Positions 24,358-37,920 of a stretch of 64,000 bases of DNA are shown here, one piece after another. The stretch is from Zonotrichia leucophrys gambelii (taxonomy: Eukaryota > Chordata > Aves > Passeriformes > Passerellidae). The stretch is taken from positions 61,928,216 to 61,992,215 of the forward strand of contig NC_088171.1 in NCBI RefSeq assembly GCF_028769735.1, read 5' to 3'. The notes under the pieces are model-generated. The model searched no databases, was not told where the DNA came from, and worked only from the letters and a program-made list of their open reading frames with translations. The position numbers and the translations under genes were made by a program. Position 1 is the first letter of the stretch. Each line of letters begins with the position of its first letter.

Positions 24358-27300
24358 ATATTAAGGGAAATATTTTTTTTCTGTCTTGACATGGTAAGAC
24401 AGAAAGGCCTGGCACATGAAGTCCCAGAACCCAAACAGAGTCTATGAAGATTGCGCAATTAGTAAATTGGGCAGGACACTTACCATTGAAAACTAAATAA
24501 GAATCAGGATGGAGCAAGGCAACTGCTCAGGAACTAGCACCAGTCCCTAGAGAGTTGGTAAAAGTTAAAAAAGCAATACTTAAGAAGGAAATGGAAGAGA
24601 ATTGAAAGCCTTCAAAAGCATCATTATGAAAGGACATTGGTGATGTCATCAAATGGGAATATTAAATCTAATAGTTCTGATAAAGGAAAAAATTGAAAAC
24701 TTTTGTCACTAAAGAGATGAGTATAAAAACAAAGACAGAGATATTGATAGCAAGACTGACAGCCATGAAAAAAAAAATGTTTTTCCTGAGGTTCCCAACA
24801 TTCTAATCAGAAAATCATATTACAATTTGCCGGAGAAGAGACCTCCCCAAAAGCCAACAAATTTCTGGAGCAGGCTAAAATTGCAGAATTAAATCAAATC
24901 AATACAGAGGGAACTGAAAAAATGTCTCAAATGAATAAAATAAGGTGGTTATAACTACTCAATTTTGCAAGCTGAACACAAGTTTGAATGTAATCATTAC
25001 CATGAACTCCTTCTGCTAAAGCCCACTTAAATGTAATGAATAATTTTATAAACTACTCAAAGTACGATACAGAGGGAGTAGAATATAAAAATGGAATCGA
25101 ATAAATTCAGTGGAAACAGCAGTGTGTGCATTCAGACTGTATCACTGAAACCAATTTTATCAAATCACACAATGTTCCACAATAGCCTTTGGGCATCAGT
25201 TAAAGAACCTGGAAAACCTGTCAAATGCCTGCCAGGCTCAACAGTGCCCTTTTGGCTCTGCAATACCAGCACAAAATATGAAGAGTTCTTAGGCAGCAAG
25301 ATCCACAAGGCTGGTGCAAAAACTAAATTCCCAAGCTGAAATCCAGTGTCTGGGTGTAACGTGTTGGGCCTAACACAGACACTGGCTTTTCAACCTTAAG
25401 AAAACAGAAGGCATGGTATAAAAGGAACTCTGAAGTAGCAAATTAGGATCATTAAGGATGAAACAGGCTGTATCTCAAACAATTTAAACTCATTCATTAT
25501 GGAGAGAATATTGTGCAACTGATAGAAAACTACCATCTATGTAACAGCATTCTGAAAATCCTTATTCCATGTGGGTGGGAATTTCAGACATGTTTAAAGT
25601 AGGTAGAAAAACATAGAATAACTTCAGAAATTATTTATTGATTTAACCTTTGAGTCCATTAATGAAAAATATTTTTTCCTCTGTGATCTATTGCAAGTCT
25701 TTGTAATTCACAACACCTCCTTTCCTTCTGTGTCAGTGCCAGCGTTGAAGTTCTAGGAATTTCAGTAGGTTGGATTTTCTTATCAGCTGAGTAGAAGACA
25801 TAGTAGTTAGCATTTCTCTAAAGGTTTTTAGAGGATTCTGCCTTATCAGGAAAAAAAAATTTGAAAATATTCATTACATTTTACAGTTCTCATTTTCTTG
25901 TATTTTTCTTCTAGAACATACCCCATTTTTCAGCCTAATAGGTTTAAATGCTAGTATTTCTCCCTTTAGGGAAAAACTGAACCCTGAAAACAGTAACAAT
26001 AAAAAAAATTTCTTTGGCATCTAGCTTGCTGTTAATAAAAAATAACAGAGAAGAAATATTCTAAGGAGAAGGCAAAGACCAGTTATCTACCTATAGACCA
26101 GAGAAGATGAGTCACCTACATGTCATCACAAGGTGGTGTAAGCAAGCACTGAACTATGATGTTTTATGTCAGCAGTATCCAAAGAAACATCTTTCAGGCC
26201 CACATCTGTCAGCCAGTAGTTCATGCAGTAACAGGAGCAGACCAGACCTCCTCAGAGTGCCCCGATTTGATCTAAGCAAGGAACACAGCTAAATGGAAGG
26301 ACTAAATGTGCAGAGAGCATACCCCAAAGTAAAATCTTACGGGCAAGTAAATAACCTCTCTTCCTCAGAGGGACTCTGGCAGTCACTGCAAACAATCCGA
26401 GAGTATGGAAAATCCAAAGATGGGCACATTGTGTCTCTAAATGAACCAAGACTGAAGGAGAGCTATGGCAAATGCAGCTTTTTGCTGGGCACAGGAGCAC
26501 TTAGCAAACATGTCAGTGGTTTCAAATGTCCACTTCACATATAAAAAATACAAAGGTATGATGCAGAGTGTAGTTGTGTGAGGTTTAACTCAAGGAGCTA
26601 TTAAAGAAGCAGCAGATGAACCCTATTCATGACTTTGTAACATTCCTCTCATCTACTGTGAGAGCCTCAGGTATCTGTCAACCTGCCTGAACTCTTCATC
26701 ACCAGATACAAGATCTTCATGGATTGCTCTTTAGGGCTCTTCCCTAACATACAGAAGGTGAAATGCAGGTAGGATACAAAATAAGTATCTGCAAAGGAAA
26801 GCAGGAGGTTTAAGAAGAAAAGTAAGGCACATTGGCTTTCCTAAAATAGCTGAATGTTGGATGTCTCCTTGGAGAAGGACTTCAGAAGTACTACATGGGC
26901 TACCCTTGCCTTTATAGAAAACAGGAACAAAAGGAGAATCAGTGATGAGAGCTCAAATCCCTTTTTCCCTTCCAGCTAAAACACACGCTACCTTCACAGA
27001 CAAGGATGGTAGTGAACTCCCAAAAGATAACGCAAGGCCTAAAATCCATTGTATGTGTGCAAAAGTAAATAGAAAGATGCAAGACTTTAAAATCCCGTCC
27101 TCCAGAATCACAGCTAATAATTCCAGAACAAACTTGTTTTGGTGATAAAGGTAAATTTGCATTAACTGTGGCAGCCTACAGGGTGCAACAATGGCATCTC
27201 AGTATAACCGTGGGCTATGAGCATTTATCAAAGTTGCAAAGGCACCACTTCCCACAGCAAAAACACTTCTTTGGGCCCGCTTTGGGTTTCAGAGCTTGGC

Positions 27301-28582
27301 AGAAAGCTGCACAAGGAGAGCACACACCTTGAGGCTGTGCCTCACCATTGCCTTCATTGCCTTTCTGTGGAGGCAATGCAGGTGCTACTGGAGTAATTGA
27401 GAACTTGCACTGTGATTTCCTTGACAAAACTGAATTTAGGAATTAAATACTTGGAAGATGCCATTGGGAGTTTCTGGCTCAGGGCTCAATTATCAGAAAG
27501 ATAAGGTATTTAGATGCAATATGTTTTTCCCCTTATAAAAAAGTAATAAAATAAAAGTAAATACAATAAAGGCATTTTATTTATTTATGAAGGAAGTCCA
27601 TCATAAAATTTAGAAAATCCAAAACCAACATTCTGGTAAATAAGAAAAGTCATATTTATACCAGGTTATTAAATACATTCTTGTTTCAAGGGGAAAAAAC
27701 CCTAGCAGATCAGGGGAAAAATCTCAGGATAGAAGTTTAAAAAGAAAGGATAAATTAATACCAAGAATTCATCAAAAGTATTAAAAGATGATTTAAACTG
27801 GATGTGAAACAGGCTTTTGTGACAGAGTTAAAAAGTGAAAGGAGAATGCTCAAAGTTAACTTCTGCATGCTCCAGAAGTCTAATGGAAGGAACAATTAAT
27901 TTCTGTGCAAAGTCTATGCAGGGGATGGGAACATATCCCATAGAGATGGTTATTGCAAAAAGAGAATTTAAAATCCCCTGCCACTGTCATTGTACTAACA
28001 TAATCACTGTTTCAATGCACATTTAGTTCAATCAACAAAACAATTTCTTGTTCTTAAGAATTATTTGAACATTTGCCTTAAGAAAAAAATATGTTTATTT
28101 GCATTATTAATGAAAACACAGAAATATTATCCCATCACTTAATGTCATAATTACTGTACTTCACTTAAATGCTGTCAAGTAAAAGCTGTATTTTGTGAAA
28201 ACATACGTTAAGAGACAGACTTCAGCTTCTTCTATTCTTGTAATGATGAAAACTCTCAAAATACCTCACAAATTTGCATTCAGTAGAAAATATAGCTAAA
28301 TTATCTAAGGTAACCAGCAGCAGCAAAGCATGTTATGACTTACTGCCATTAACTCTATATGATATTTAAAACATAAACAACGCAGGACTGTAAATATTAA
28401 CAAAATCACGTCTGATCTTTTATATAAAATTTTAACATTTTTGAAAACAAAATCTAGATAACTAGGACATTCTTTTTGTACAACACTCTGAAACACTCTA
28501 GCAAAGCACTAACTTCTGTTCACTATGTTATGATAAATGGCACTAAGGACTCCCTTTTCCCACAGAAAGGTGTATTGGTTTG

Positions 28583-28974
28583 TGTGTGACGGTTTGTGTT
28601 CACAGGGGTCTTAGGATGAGGGAAGAGATGAGGATCTGACTCCATGTTTCAGAAGGCTTGATTTATTATTTTATTATATATATTATATTAAAACTATACT
28701 AAAAGAATAGAAGAAAGGATTTCATCAGAAGGCTAGCTAAGAATAGAAAAAGAAGGAATGATAACAAAAGCTTCTGTCTCAGAGAGAGAGTCCGAGCCAG
28801 CTGACTGTGACTGGCCATTAATTAGAAACATCCACATGAGACCAATCACAGGTCCACCTGTTGCATTCCACAGCAGCAGATAATCAATGTTTGCATTTTG
28901 TTCCTGAGGCCTCTCAGCTTCTCAGGAGGAAAAAATCCTAAGGAAAGGATTTTTCAGAAAATATCATGGCTACA
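28583..28974 (-). mobile_element. ERVK-type solo LTR, passerine family, about 390 bp
   Basis: The block from TGTGACGGTTTGTG (near 28585) to GGCTACA (28974) matches an LTR family I recognise as abundant in songbird genomes. Diagnostic stretches include GGGTCTTAGGATGAGGGAAG (28607-28626), 'atttcatcagaaggctagct' near 28719 and 'gttcctgaggcctctcagct' near 28900. On the minus strand it has CCAAT-type boxes (ATTGGTCTCATG, ATGGCCAGTCAC), an AT-rich segment with AATAAA twice (reverse complement at 28662-28667 and 28670-28675), and a TGTAGCCATG start. These support minus orientation, the same direction as CDKAL1. Candidate 6-bp flanks GGTTTG and GGTTGT are not identical, so the exact ends are uncertain. 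No internal retroviral sequence flanks it. Confidence 0.82.
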
Positions 28975-31900
28975 GGTTGTGTGGCAAGGTTGTGGTAGTG
29001 AGGGAGCCTGCAGGGGTAGAATATGCTACGTGGAAAAATACTTCCTTAATCACAGCTGGGAATCCAGCTGGCTGCCTTGGCCATTTCTAGGAACGAGCAC
29101 GTGAGTCAGGAACTCCCCAAAGCTGAAGTCAGCAATGTGGGAGCAGTTGTCTCACAGCAGTGGAAAAATTGTGCCAGTCTGCTGTTCAAACCTGAGCCCT
29201 ACAGTCTGTCTGTCTGTCTGCCTCTCTCACTCTGCAGAGTCTGGGACAATAGATTTCCCTTCACCAAGCACAGTAGCTAAACATCAGCTGTGGGGCACAG
29301 ACACACACACACATTCAGCAGCAGCTCTATGATCACACAACCCATTTTTCACATGTGCGTACCATTGTGTAGTAAGTTGGAGGCTTATGTTTTGTTGAGA
29401 AGTTTGTCTCAACAAAAATCCTTCCAGGCAGATAAAAGCTCAGAGAGATCAGTATTTTTCTGTAATGCAAAGCTTTTGGTAGAGGACTGATTCAAATTTG
29501 TTGGGGTTTGAGATGTTCAAAAGGTATTACCCCAGAGCTGACTGCAAGTCTGTATGGAGCTGTGTTCTGATCTCAGAGTTGCCTCTCCTGCTGAGGGCCA
29601 AGGCTCCTCCAGAGGCCAACCACAGAGGCATCTGACCCAGCAAACCATAAGATAATTCATTTCTATGGCCTCTGGGTTTTGCTAATAAATATTTTCTCCA
29701 GATTCAAGACAAAATGGCTGACAATCAGCCACTCTAGCTTTCTCTTCTCCTATGGGAAAGGTGTTTGGACATACTGGTATTTTCCAACTTGAACTAGCAT
29801 CTGAATTACAATTTTCCAGTAGGTGGATTGAGAAGAATTTACACTGCCTCTTGTGCCTTTACATATAACTATACTTGCAATACTGTCGTCCTGTTATCCT
29901 GAAGCAATTTAACAGCTGTACTTTGTCAATTACTCCTACTAAACAAAATGACAGCTCAACATAATGATGAGGAGCAAAACAGAAAGACAAAATAATTATA
30001 AGTGCATGAGATAAGTGGTTCAGCTGTGGAAAGTGAAGATTCATCTGTTATAGTCAGATATTTGTCTTATGCACAAACCTTTTAAGGTTTCAGGTCTGTG
30101 ACTATTTTGCCATGTTATATTAAGTATACAACTATAAACTACATTCTTACTAAAAAAGAGGTGTATCATCAACTTCTGAATACTTTATACAGACTAACAT
30201 AAGATGCACACGAACAAAATTGGAGCTGAGCCGAAGTAATGTGTACCACTGTCCCCAAATAAATATATAGACAAAACCTCTGGATAGCAGAATTATCATG
30301 CTTCTTGAATGCAACAGTTTTGATTGGACTTTTAAAGAGGTTTAAAAGGTTTTGTATATTTCTGTTTCCTAGTTTTCTTCATTTAAGCAGTTTGTTTTTA
30401 AAAAAATAACCACTAAAAGTACCGAACAGTTATAGAAATATTGGCTTTTTCATTTCTTTATTCTTTTCAACAGATTTTCCCGGAAAGTTCGACAAATGTA
30501 GATTCAATCAGCACTTATCAGCTGGCCAGCTACCACCTTCATCAAAAACTCCTTTGTGTCGCATTGTCCTATGTGATCAGAATAACATGGCTTACAAAAT
30601 GAATTCATTACTTGGTACTATGGCAAAAATGTGAAAAAAATACAGACTGAAATGAACAAATACTTTTCTGAAACATATCAAATGTGAAAATTTATTGCCA
30701 TCAGAATTTTATGATGCATATCTGAGCACTATAAGGTGTACACATATTTATATCTGTACTAATCTGCTATCACAAATACTTATACATCTTAATATATGTT
30801 TGGATATGCTTAAAAGCTCAGGAGCAAATTAAAACTGAGAATTACATGCCAAGTTAATCTGCTATTAAGCAAATTGATATTAATTACAGTTATTGTTTTA
30901 AAAACAAATTAGACTTCCCTCCCCAGGTTGTGTTTCAAGAAAGTGGATCACAATCAAAATAAGTACTCAGGAAAAAGCCAAAGTAATTTTAGCTATTTTG
31001 CTTTAAAACACTAGAGAAATATCCCAATAAATACAAACAAAAATTTAAACTCATAAATATTAAATGCTTTAAAACTTATTTCCACTACTGCATTCCTTCC
31101 TTATATCCTTACTACAGATTTAGTATCATTACTTCCAAAGAACACATTCACATGCCTTCAGGGGGAAAAGAAAAAAAGGAAAAAAGATACCATCTTGCTA
31201 CACTGAAGAAACTGAATTGTATGTACTTTACTAATTTCTACTCTATCATCTAACAATACTCCCACATTAGGATTTTACAAAAAGAAAACTGCAGATGAGC
31301 CTGCCCAGAAAAAGGAGAGCCTAATCATAACTGCATATAGAGAGTATCCCTCTAAGCAACTTCACTACTTATATTTAGTAAAAAGAGTAAGCCAGATTGT
31401 AAGCCAAGTATAATAATCAGATGAAATTGCTTTTACATTTCATCAGGGCACATATCTTTTCTTTCCAGCAACCATTCAAAGAAATGTTCCTTCAAAGCAG
31501 AGCATCACAGTGTTATGTTCTCAAAGGATTCGAACAGCAAATGTCCTCTGTGCCCACCAAGTCTGTACTCAGTAAGCTGGGCTCATCCTGGGCACTTTAT
31601 TTCCCAGGCTTCACCCTCCAGCTCTTACTATGGGAGTTGAATAGTAACCTGAGAACCAGGAGAAAAAAACCCCAAACCAACCCTCTCATAATGGTTCTCT
31701 TATCTCCAGAAAAAACATTTTATTATTTAGAAGAAAATGCTGTAAAATGGGAGTACCCATAAGCATGCACATCCTGCTTAAACAGATCAGTATGCAGACC
31801 CAAAGTGATCCAGAATCCAAAGAGACTTAATATAAAAAAATTACAGAGCATGGAAATTTTGAAATCATAGTTTCCTATACAGTATTTTCCTCAAAACAAA

Positions 31901-34900
31901 CAGGTTGAACTTACATTTCGTGTCAACTAATCTTCAAAGCAGTCTGTAAATTTGGAATTATTTTATGTTAACATCACATCACGTGATTTGCTTGGGACTT
32001 CCATATTTTTATGTGTACATCCTCACACATGACCTGACAAGATGCACAAACAACAGGATAACTGAGAGTTGACAGCCCAGAAAACTCCAATATTCTTGAT
32101 GCATCTGGCACGAAAGACTAGGGCTACCAAACAGTGACTAATAATTTACAAAGTGGCAAAAGATCTAATCCTGTAAACCAGGGCAGTAAAGAGATCTCTC
32201 CAAGAACTAACTGAAACCTGAATTACAATCTGCAGAACAGCGAAGACAAAGATTAAGAAGTTGCAGATATTGCTTTCTTGCCTTCTATTTCCTCTCTAGG
32301 AAAAATGTATCTCCTTGCTAAAAAGTAAGGGTGCAGCAGCACTAGCTGAGAAAAGGGCCAAGTGCTGTACAGGCCAAAATGGCGACACTGCCCTCCTAAA
32401 ACAACATTTAACTAGGTTGAAGTCATGTTACAATTAGTTAGTAAAAAAGAAAAAACAACCTGAAACACCTAATACTTGTCTCTCCACAGTCAGTTCTAAA
32501 GAAAAAGATACTTTTGAAATGTAGGTTGATGAATGCTGATGTTCAAAATATCCTAATGAAATAAATGGACCTGGAAGGGTTCAGCACCTTTGAAACCTCT
32601 TGCCTACTTACACCTCTTTCCAATACCTTGTCAATCAAATGCAGAGCAGGAAGGGCTATAAATTTACCAAAGCCCAAATTTAAATTTCAAGACAATTTAA
32701 GACAACTAATCCTGTGATAAAAAAGGAGAGTGCCCATCAAAAGCTACACCATGAAGCAATAGGGTCAAGTCTAGACACAAACTTGAATATACCTCTGTAC
32801 TATGTGATAAAAAACACCCACGTTCTAGCTTTTGGTGCTAATTCAATACCTTTTAAAGGCACTCAATTAATTTAAAACATAAGAAAAAAAAGAGACACCT
32901 TTGGTAAAGTGATTAGTTCAGACTCCAAGAGCAGACAAAAGACAGAGCAGAGAGAAGAGTCTAGAGACTGAGGTATAAAATTACAGATAAGTACCAAATA
33001 CACTCAGCAATTTCTTAGCAGAGAACCTAATAAGGATTTTAAACAGATGACATTTGCATTTGCAGTAGTCAGACTGACAGAACAGATGTGCTAAAATCCA
33101 TTTAAAAAAGCCCCAATCTGAAAGCCTTGTCAAGGTTTGTTAGGGACACGATTTGCACGTCTGCAAAATGAGCTCAACAACGTCTCTCTCTGAGAAAGAG
33201 AAGTGCATTTTGAGAAAGAAAATGAAACACATTCACATTTTAAAAATTGAGGGAGTCAATATAGTCTACTTCATAATTACCTGCATTTTGAAAGTGAGTA
33301 GAAAAAAGTATATAAAAATAGTAAATGGTTATCTTAAAACTACTCTTTTCATGGCCCTCTGATTCTACTTTCAGTGAATGTCAGGGAAGTAGGGAGCCTT
33401 GCTGAAGCCAGCTGTCCCAAAAGGACTGTGTAACACCTCTCAATTTGCACAATATCTCTAGTTTCCTGGGACATCAGGCAGTTGTCTGTAATGCTGGGCA
33501 ATTAGGCCTTCAGTTTGCACTTGAGTGAATTTCCTTCCAAGTTTGTGATTTATTTTCTACTGCACACATTTACTACTTTAGGTCCTTTGCTGCCTTCTTT
33601 CAACCACAGTAATTATGTATCTACCTGTGCTGAAAAAACAAGATTTGATTACAGAAAAAAGTAATGGAGGCTCAGAGAGGCTTTTGAGTAGGTCTGATTT
33701 TAATGGAAAAGGGAGACACAATGAAAAGAAACCCCAGAACTTTCTGCCTGACAGAGCTGTGGCTTCTCTGCTGGCAGACCAAGTTTGCTGGCCTTCTGAT
33801 GATATTGGAAAGCTCCAATGTTTCAGTCTGAGTTACGAGACAGTCTCAAATGAACAGCAGCAGCCACCCACAATTAATGTTATGCTCCTACCTCAGGACA
33901 CAAACAAAAACAAACTGGGAGGCAAACCCAGCTTTTCCTCAGAATTACTCTGTTCTCCAAAACAGAAAGGTATAGTCTTTCAGTCTAGCTCTAAGTTTCC
34001 CTACTTTTCTATTTGTCTAGATTTTGGGTTTAAAGTCTCTTATCAAGCAGCAGCAATAGGAGACATAAATATAAACTTTGATGAACATCAGAATCACTTC
34101 ACAAACCAAAAAGGTGAAAGAATATAGTCTGGGCAACAAAAGCAAATTTGGAAAACACATTACCAGTCTAAAGACTTTTTAATGGGTATATATTCACATT
34201 GCTGATTATTCAAGCAATTACAAAATATGACATTCGGATCTCGGGTTTCTTTAACTCAAATATATTCCAGTTGTTTGCTTTTACCATCAAAAGTAAATTT
34301 CAGGGGATTAAGTTTCAGAACTCCAAGATAATTAAAGCTGTCTTGCTCTTTTTGCAACTACAAACATCACCTTTCAGAAATATAATGTATGCTGAATCTT
34401 GAAAGTTGAGATCACTTGAAAAACAACTCACATTTTGATATGATGACACCAAAAAGAAGACTTTTGGATAAAAGACTAAATTTGTCTCTGGATTAAATTC
34501 ACTTAGCAGCAATTTCTAGAAGTCCTCCATTTAGCTGCAAACTCATGCAGGAATCAGTCTTGTGAATAGTGCCTGCAGACTACTCTATCAGTCCCCAGAG
34601 ACCACAGACCAGGGCACTAGTTGTTACTTAGTCCTTACAGACTGTGCCCACCCTCTACATTAATCAGTACATCCTCACTTTATGCTGCTGCTCTCTAGAA
34701 CAGTTTAAAAATAAATTCTCAAGAAATATATATATAAAAATATATATCTGTATATTAGATTTCCAGATATATGCAGATCGGCGAATCCACTGCTCAACAG
34801 TATTTTCCTGAATAGTCAGAAATAGTTACTGAAATTTTAGTGCAAAAAAGTACAAAATATGATAGAAGGAATTTCTAAAAAAGAAGTGTAAAAGAAGCCT

Positions 34901-37774
34901 TCTGTATTTCAGTTTTTCACAGTCTAATGGATTTGCCTTTCTTGCTTTATATTCTATGCATTTTGCTATTAATCTTGATAGTAAACCAAAAGTGTTGGCA
35001 CATGGCTGGGGAGAGTGGCTCAGAAATACAAAGAGTTGCATATCAAAAGCCAGCACTAGAACATCAATACTAATTTTTAAAATTAATTTCTATTGCTCAT
35101 ACCTGCAGAGAGTCCTCAAAAAGAGAAAAAATGTGACATTTCTAACTTCACAGACACAGAGTGTCAAGAATGCTCCATTCTTTTTAAAAAGACAGTTTCA
35201 ATATAGAGAGTACTCTGTCTGGAGTACTCTTGGAGAACTCTAACTTCTCTATAAGGTATTCTGTGCTCAGCAGGATATAAATAAATCCCCACTCTGAAGA
35301 AGATACCTCTGCAGTCACTCATGGCTCTCCAGGGGAAGGAAAAACATTTTTTTCCTTCTTGGAGAAAAAAAGCCCCAGAGTGTTTTGTTGGCCTGATTGA
35401 GAAAAAGATTCAGAAATCAGTTGGTATGTCTTTGGGGTTCAAAACAAAAATTATGACATAGCTGTTTCTTTTCCTTTTTCTTTTCCATTTTTACTTGCTG
35501 GACTAAATTTTATGTGTTTAGATATTTGAATGCAAGTTATTATACACTTAACTGATGACCATTAGCATTCTTTGATGCATGGCTTTACTTCTTCACCTGG
35601 TCACCCTATATATATTGCTTTAATAAAACTTTTTGTGAACTTATTATTAGAGCAGATGTTACACTCTAGAGACAAAGGTGACATTTGGAATCTACTGATA
35701 AGTCCTTGTACATTTTGTGTAGGAAGCTTCTAGATAATTTCATGGCCCCAGCAATAGAGAAAGGAGATCTAGGGTGTTCTACTTTTGGCTTATTTTACCT
35801 TTTTGATAAATGGGAGATAGAAATAATCCCTTTTGGCTATTAAAGTAGTTTAAACACATATTTATTTTTAGCTTTTCTGGCTCTAGCCTCTGGACTTGTC
35901 TGCAGCCATGTTAAGTTCTGGTAAATTTTGTGCTGAGATCTTTATAGGAATATCTACATGAGAATGTAATAGCTGGCTGCTGTCACGAGAGCAAAGTCTA
36001 CAAACGAAGACTCTATGCTCTTAAGGGCAAAGAAAACAACCTTTCATTTTACAGATGAGCACATGTTCAAAGATCCAAAACATTTTCTCTACCTTGCATG
36101 GCTTCTTTATCCTGCTGCCATATAGTTCAAAGATTTTTCCATCTTAATATCTGGAGACTATTTTCTAACAGGAACTACTAGATAGTTTGGTATTTTCTTA
36201 ATAAGCAGGATAAATAAAGTTTATTATTCTTTAAAATCAAGACATCAAACCAGTTTTCTTCCTAGTTAAGTTCACTACAAAAAAGCCCTGGAAAAAGACG
36301 TATGACATACATTACTGTATGCTCAGTGACCAGCTGTTTTAAATTTGGGTATTAAGTAATTCACTCTTTGCTGTGTGCAAGAGCTGAATGATTTAATAAA
36401 TCCCCATATGCCCCAACATGTGCCAGCTATACTGGGTTATTGAAAATCCAGCTGCTGTTATGATAATAGATTCCAATGCTAAAACTACTGAAGAGAATAA
36501 TGAAGCAACTTCAAGTCAACTAAGACATAAACTGACACAGTTCCACTTAAGATACGTGGGAATACAACACATCTGTTAATTAAAAACTAACACTGATCCA
36601 CAGTCACATGAAATTTAGTGCCAAGAATTCATGGGCATTGTTTGTGGTGGAAAATTAATGCAAATCAACCTGTATGAAGACAAGCAGCTCCATTTCCATC
36701 AGTTGTCCTAGATGCATAGGAATGTCCTATAAATTACACATTCAGTTTGCAAAACAGATTCTATTGTGTCACAGTTGGCTTTCTTTCTTACATATTGTAA
36801 TTCCCATGCAGCTATTAGATGACATGTTTTACATAGCTAGACTTCTCAATTTTTCAATTATCACAAAAAAACTGATTATGAAAGTTTGGTTGGTTTGATG
36901 TACCAATATTTTAATATAAGATAAGAGTCAAAGGTACAATGTCACTGCCTTAAGTCATTGAACAAGCACACAAACAAAGGAAGCAGAAAAAGAGAAAGTA
37001 GCCAAACAAGGTGTCAGAAATTATTCTCCAGACACATGGCTTTTTTGACAATCAGTGCAGAAATATCCATCAAAATATGTCACTATTAACTTTTTAAAAG
37101 ATAAGAAAATACTTCCTTGGATATGAAATTATTACTTGCAGTTACAAAAGCTTTGCAGGTAGATGCAGCTTTCATCTTTGTGTCAGCATAAGCAAATACA
37201 TTAATGATACATTCTTTCATTTCTCACAATTAGCTCTGTTGTTAAGGGAAATAATTTTGAAATTAATCTAGAACTCATCAGTCCCCTAAGCAAGATTCGA
37301 GTGTTACTATATTGATGCAAATTTACATAAGATATAGGACATAAAATACTTATTAGAACAAACAAACACAAAACCAACCATTTGCTGGAGCTGGATCATC
37401 TCCTGTACACAAAGTGTGCAATGCTCTAAAGCCACATTAAAGACAACTTCAGTAACTCCAACTTCAAGCAATCTATATATAGTAGTTTATGTATAAAAAA
37501 AATCATTTAAGAATGCATTTTTGGAAAGGATTAGGAATATATTGACAAATTAAAAGCATGTCACGCAGAGATTTAAGATGCTTATAAAAGCTTGAGCATA
37601 GGGGTCAACCACATCAAGGGGCTTACAGAAAACTCAAAGACTTTGAAAGCTTAAAGGACCTCATTTTTTTCATACCTTAATTATGAAGTTGCAAATAATT
37701 GTGTTTTCAGCCACATGTTCTTGACATTGCAACAAACCCAACACTGTCATTTTCTCAATTATTAGTAGACTTAC

Positions 37775-37920
37775 TTTTCTTTAAGGAAATCCACTACTTG
37801 TTTGAAGTCTGCCACACAGTATTCTCTTTTCATGTCCATGAGCACACTGTCAGAGGCTGACTGGACTGGTATGTGTAGAAAAGCATACACTCTTGGATGA
37901 TTGAGAATCTTGGCCATTTC
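37775..37920 (-). CDS. CDKAL1: CDKAL1 internal exon B (radical SAM barrel)
   Basis: This 146-nt minus-strand exon encodes 48 codons plus two bases of a Lys codon. It starts [20 protein letters not shown] and ends [11 protein letters not shown], and continues exon A in frame. It carries the conserved methylthiotransferase block [18 protein letters not shown], equivalent to the HLPVQSGS...VL..M.R.Y motif of bacterial MiaB/RimO, which lines the radical SAM active-site barrel. The acceptor is TAACTCTCAG|GAA and the donor is AA|GTAAGT, a near-perfect U1 match. The exon is flanked by introns of 14,622 nt upstream (phase 0) and 26,579 nt downstream (phase 2). It was too short and too split to appear as a sizeable open frame, and was found by reading the minus strand around the splice sites. 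Confidence 0.97.

Larger units (their letters stand above)
11196..37774 (-). other. CDKAL1: CDKAL1 intron between exons B and C (26,579 nt, phase 2)
   Basis: This is a complete intron from GTAAGT next to exon B (37774 going down) to TTTACAG next to exon C (11196). It holds a short CR1 tail (about 12.3 kb), a 1.29-kb solo LTR (14.76-16.05 kb), a CT microsatellite (17.4 kb), an old CR1/L3-type LINE (about 20.15-20.68 kb), a template-switch-like mosaic (24.3 kb) and an ERVK-type solo LTR (28.6-29.0 kb). Outside these I see no gene or identifiable repeat. In particular, 29.0-37.7 kb is unannotated AT-rich sequence, with one 170-codon open frame at 33615-34127 discussed under findings. Confidence 0.93.
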
